Below are positions 7,238 to 8,834 of a stretch of DNA of 8,834 bases, piece after piece. The position numbers were made by a program, and so were the translations under genes. The notes under the pieces were generated by a model, which did not search any database, was not told the origin of the DNA, and worked only from the letters and a program-made list of their open reading frames with translations. Source of the DNA: Candidatus Agathobaculum merdigallinarum (GTDB taxonomy: Bacteria; Bacillota; Clostridia; Oscillospirales; Butyricicoccaceae); the NCBI GenBank assembly GCA_019115425.1, contig DXDO01000113.1, forward strand, positions 1 through 8,834, given 5' to 3'. Positions within the stretch are counted from its first letter, which is position 1. Each line of letters starts with the position of its first letter.

Positions 7238-7639
7238 ATGGCTACCTTTCATCTCAAGGTGATGACGGTGGACCGCTGCTTTTATGACGATGAGGTGGAC
7301 CGGATCGTCATTCGCACCACGCAGGGCGACGTCGGCATCCTGCCGAACCACGTTCCGTATATTGCGGCGATCGGCATCGGCGGGCTGACCATCTACAAGG
7401 ATGGGGAAAAGCGCATGGCGGCGGTCGCTGGCGGGTTTGTGGACGTGTCCAGAGAGCAGACCGTGGTTCTCGCGCGTACTTGCGAATGGGCAGACGAGAT
7501 CGACGTGCATCGTGCCGAGGAGGCCGCCGAGCGTGCGCGTGCTGCCCTTCAACAGAAGGAGAGCGCCCGCGAGTATGATCTGGCACAGGCCAGGCTGAAA
7601 AAGGCGGTCAACCGCATCCGCATTGCGGAGAACAAATAG
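7238..7639 (+). CDS. atpC: ATP synthase F1 subunit epsilon
   Basis: This 133-residue rotor subunit binds gamma and the c-ring and regulates ATP hydrolysis. An N-terminal beta-sandwich (about 1-84) contains RTTQGDVGILPNHVPYIAAI (26-45), which is typical of the family. Two C-terminal helices follow (about 89-132). The segment IDVHRA (88-93) matches the I/L-D-x-x-R-A motif that binds ATP in the epsilon subunits of Bacillus PS3 and B. subtilis. With Arg/Lys residues in the last helix (R119, K121, R126, R128), this suggests an ATP-sensing regulatory epsilon. The ATG is one base after the atpD stop, with AGAAGGGGG (7222-7230) inside atpD as ribosome binding site, so translation is probably coupled. 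It is the last gene before the operon terminator. Confidence 0.96.
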   Translation: MATFHLKVMTVDRCFYDDEVDRIVIRTTQGDVGILPNHVPYIAAIGIGGLTIYKDGEKRMAAVAGGFVDVSREQTVVLARTCEWADEIDVHRAEEAAERARAALQQKESAREYDLAQARLKKAVNRIRIAENK

Positions 7640-7641
7640 GC

Positions 7642-7677
7642 AAAAAGCCGTCCGTTGCCTAAACGGGCGGCTTTTTT
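7642..7677 (+). terminator. Intrinsic terminator of the atp operon
   Basis: AAAAAGCCGTCCGTT (7642-7656) pairs along its full length with AACGGGCGGCTTTTT (7662-7676), with one T-G pair and a 5-base loop. A run of six T follows the GC part (7672-7677). It begins two bases after the atpC stop. The A-rich left arm means it could also act on the minus strand. It is the clearest terminator in the window. Confidence 0.93.
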
Positions 7678-7718
7678 CTGTATCGGGGAAACGGAAAGAC
7701 AGAAAAGGGGAAATGGGA

Positions 7719-8396
7719 ATGAGGCAGACACGCGGGCAGATGTCCGAGTCCCTGCTGCTGGGCGCATTGCTCGCGGTGGCGGGCGGCTTTTTTGACGCAT
7801 ATACTTATATCTGCCGCGGCGGAGTATTCGCCAATGCGCAGACGGGTAATATCGTGCTGCTGGGTTTGAAACTGGCCGAGCGGGAGTGGCTGCGGGCGCT
7901 GACCTATCTGCTGCCGATTCTGGCGTTTGCGCTGGGCGTGGTTCTGGCCGAGGTGATAAAACAGTATGGAAAGGCGCGGCAGGCAGACGGCAAGGGGATG
8001 CACTGGCGGCAGTTCATCGTGCTGGCGGAGGTGATCCTGCTTGCGGGCGCATCATTCGCGCCGCAAACATATAATACAGCGGTCAATATCCTGATCTCCT
8101 TTGTGTGCGCCATGCAGGTGGAAGCCTTCCGCAAGGTGCGGGGCAGCGCGTTTGCAACCACCATGTGTACCGGCAACCTGCGCTCCGGCACCGAGCAGCT
8201 GGTGATTTGGCGACGCACGCGGGACGCAGGTGCTGCGCGCAAGTCATGGCAGTATTACAGCATCATCCTGTTTTTCATCCTCGGCGCGGCGCTGGGCGCG
8301 GTGTGTACGGATGCACTGGGTGAGCGCGCGCTGCTTATTGCGTGCGCGCCGCTGCTGGCGGTATTCGGGATCATGTTCATCCGGGAAGAGGAGTAA
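7719..8396 (+). CDS. DUF1275 (YoaK-like) membrane protein
   Basis: This is a 225-residue membrane protein with about six predicted helices (roughly residues 11-30, 57-80, 97-114, 118-135, 178-198 and 203-221). Two motifs mark the family: AGGFFDAYTYICRGGVFANA followed by QTGNIVLLG (21-49), and QVEAFRKVRGSAFATTMCTG followed by NLRSG (133-157). Both include a T-G-N triplet, giving a pseudo-repeat. DUF1275 proteins are widespread in bacteria and their biochemical role is not established; a transporter-like function is only guessed from topology. I chose ATG 7719 because AAAAGGGG (7703-7710) is 8 bases upstream; ATG 7713 is too close. No promoter is evident in the 41 bases after the atp terminator, so it may depend on read-through or on a promoter inside atpC. 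Its neighbourhood alone does not link it to ATP synthesis. Confidence 0.88.
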   Translation: MRQTRGQMSESLLLGALLAVAGGFFDAYTYICRGGVFANAQTGNIVLLGLKLAEREWLRALTYLLPILAFALGVVLAEVIKQYGKARQADGKGMHWRQFIVLAEVILLAGASFAPQTYNTAVNILISFVCAMQVEAFRKVRGSAFATTMCTGNLRSGTEQLVIWRRTRDAGAARKSWQYYSIILFFILGAALGAVCTDALGERALLIACAPLLAVFGIMFIREEE

Positions 8397-8465
8397 GCGG
8401 GAGGATAGCTGCTTCGGGAAAGGATGTGTGATGCAACGACCTTGGCGCGCGGAGCATAACCGTAG

Positions 8466-8484
8466 GGGCGCGCAGTGCGCGCCC
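8466..8484. repeat. GC-rich perfect palindrome, REP-like
   Basis: GGGCGCGCA (8466-8474) and TGCGCGCCC (8476-8484) are exact reverse complements around a single base. It is embedded in the phrase CGTAGGGGCGCGCA...GCCC. Short 'TAGGGGCG...CGCCC' palindromes recur between genes in many Oscillospirales genomes, so a dispersed repeat is likely, but the copy number cannot be judged from one window. Confidence 0.55.
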
Positions 8485-8551
8485 GCCCTCTGGTGCGGCA
8501 CCCGTTCCGCTTACCCTGTTCAAGCAGCCGGGCGGCAGAGACAAAGCGAGA

Positions 8552-8586
8552 CTTCCTTCTGCGCGCGCAGCGCGCCCTGAAGGAAG
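8552..8586. repeat. Long imperfect hairpin, REP/MITE-like
   Basis: CTTCCTTC (8552-8559) pairs with GAAGGAAG (8579-8586). Inside, GCGCGC (8561-8566) pairs with GCGCGC (8570-8575) around GCA, with a small asymmetric bulge. This layout of purine/pyrimidine outer arms with a GC core resembles small palindromic dispersed elements seen between genes in related gut Firmicutes. No T-run follows on the plus strand, so I do not call it a terminator. Confidence 0.5.
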
Positions 8587-8645
8587 GGGTGGTGATTCAC
8601 AAGAGGAGGGGTCCGTTGCAAAATAGGCCAAAGAAAAAAAAGACA

Positions 8646-8676
8646 GGCAGGGCAGCCCGAAAAGGGTTGCCCTGCC
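8646..8676. terminator. Hairpin inside right IS end
   Basis: GGCAGGGCAGCCC (8646-8658) pairs with GGGTTGCCCTGCC (8664-8676), with one G-T pair and a 5-base loop. An A-rich stretch lies before it (8631-8640) and CTCTTTT follows (8678-8684). It is a likely bidirectional terminator between the IS terminus and the transposase start, and the first terminator-like structure after the DUF1275 gene. Confidence 0.75.
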
Positions 8677-8700
8677 GCTCTTTTGCTTTAGGCTTAGTTT

Positions 8701-8834
8701 GTGAATCAGAAACCAAAGCAAGACCAGTGTAACGTATATGAGCACAGAGGTCAACTAGTACTTGCGCTGAACTACGAAAAAATGATACCGGAGAACGCAC
8801 CTGTCCGGCTGGTAAGCGCGGTGTTGGAGGAGTT
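8701..8834 (+). CDS. IS1182-like transposase, N-terminal 44 codons (runs off right edge)
   Basis: An open frame from GTG 8701 to the window edge encodes VNQKPKQDQCNVYEHRGQ followed by EKMIPENAPVRLVSAVLEE (27-45, the last codon cut by the edge). It is the counterpart of the left copy, with about five amino-acid changes in the shared part (E3Q, S11N, R15H, C25Y and D32N, left to right copy). An in-frame TAG lies two codons upstream, so the GTG is the earliest usable start apart from rarer codons. Only a weak AGG (8690-8692) could serve as ribosome binding site. The family assignment rests on the N-terminal 'IPExxPVRLV...EEL' pattern; the catalytic residues are outside the window. Confidence 0.68.
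   Translation, partial: MNQKPKQDQCNVYEHRGQLVLALNYEKMIPENAPVRLVSAVLEE

Larger units (their letters stand above)
8397..8608. other. Non-coding, palindrome-rich DNA before right IS
   Basis: No credible gene is present; open frames here are short, GC-driven and unlike any family I know. The stretch holds two strong GC-rich palindromes, listed separately. No T-run follows either, so the DUF1275 gene has no standard intrinsic terminator before the IS hairpin at 8646-8676. Confidence 0.6.
8609..8834 (+). mobile_element. Inner end of right IS element (IS1182-like), partial
   Basis: These 226 bases are the inverted counterpart of 30-255. The element begins at about 8609 with GGGTCCGTTGCAAAATAGG, differing at two positions from the left end. 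It then has a hairpin and, from 8701, the start of a transposase gene running off the right edge. Most differences from the left copy fall in the hairpin arms and in a few codons, so these are diverged copies rather than a recent duplication. The far end and any target duplication lie outside the window. Confidence 0.75.

Noticed and set aside
8594..8707. GATTCACAA (8594-8602) matches the reverse complement of 8699-8707 inside the IS
   Set aside because: It is an isolated 9-base match with nothing around it, not at the IS terminus; probably chance.

Overview
The window is a complete F-type ATP synthase operon, atpZ-atpI-atpB-atpE-atpF-atpH-atpA-atpG-atpD-atpC, all on the plus strand, followed by one DUF1275 (YoaK-like) membrane protein gene. 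The whole block lies between two outward-facing, inverted ends of one insertion-sequence type whose transposase N-terminus looks like the IS1182 family. Gene content and order, strong AGGAGG-type ribosome binding sites, frequent GTG starts and GC-rich codons with AT-rich intergenic DNA point to a Clostridia-class Firmicute, probably Oscillospirales (Ruminococcaceae, Oscillospiraceae or Butyricicoccaceae). That placement is inference from protein style, not a search result.

Layout. 1-255: inner end of the left IS, with the first 54 codons of its transposase on the minus strand running off the left edge. 256-577: non-coding, AT-rich leader with a good sigma-A-type promoter (-10 TATAAT at 498-503), a perfect 7+3+7 palindrome over the -35 region and a second 8-bp inverted repeat further upstream. 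578-7639: the ten atp genes, tightly packed, with the only sizeable gaps on either side of atpE. 7642-7677: strong intrinsic terminator. 7719-8396: DUF1275 gene without an obvious promoter of its own. 8397-8608: non-coding DNA with two strong GC-rich palindromes. 8609-8834: inner end of the right IS, with the first 44 codons of its transposase on the plus strand running off the right edge.

Function. AtpZ and AtpI are small membrane proteins that assist assembly of the enzyme or supply ions. AtpB (a), AtpE (c) and AtpF (b) form the membrane Fo motor. AtpH (delta), AtpA (alpha), AtpG (gamma), AtpD (beta) and AtpC (epsilon) form the F1 catalytic head, rotor shaft and stator connection. The c subunit has E29 in the first helix and E62-S63-T64 in the second. 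This is the two-carboxylate variant of the Na+-binding site described for Fusobacterium nucleatum, so the enzyme is predicted to couple to Na+. Subunit a keeps the essential arginine (R165) but has Leu and Asp where E. coli has Glu219 and His245.

I see no wholly new system here. The points most worth a second look are the predicted Na+ coupling through a two-carboxylate c-ring, the palindrome covering the promoter, and the inverted IS pair bracketing a housekeeping operon.
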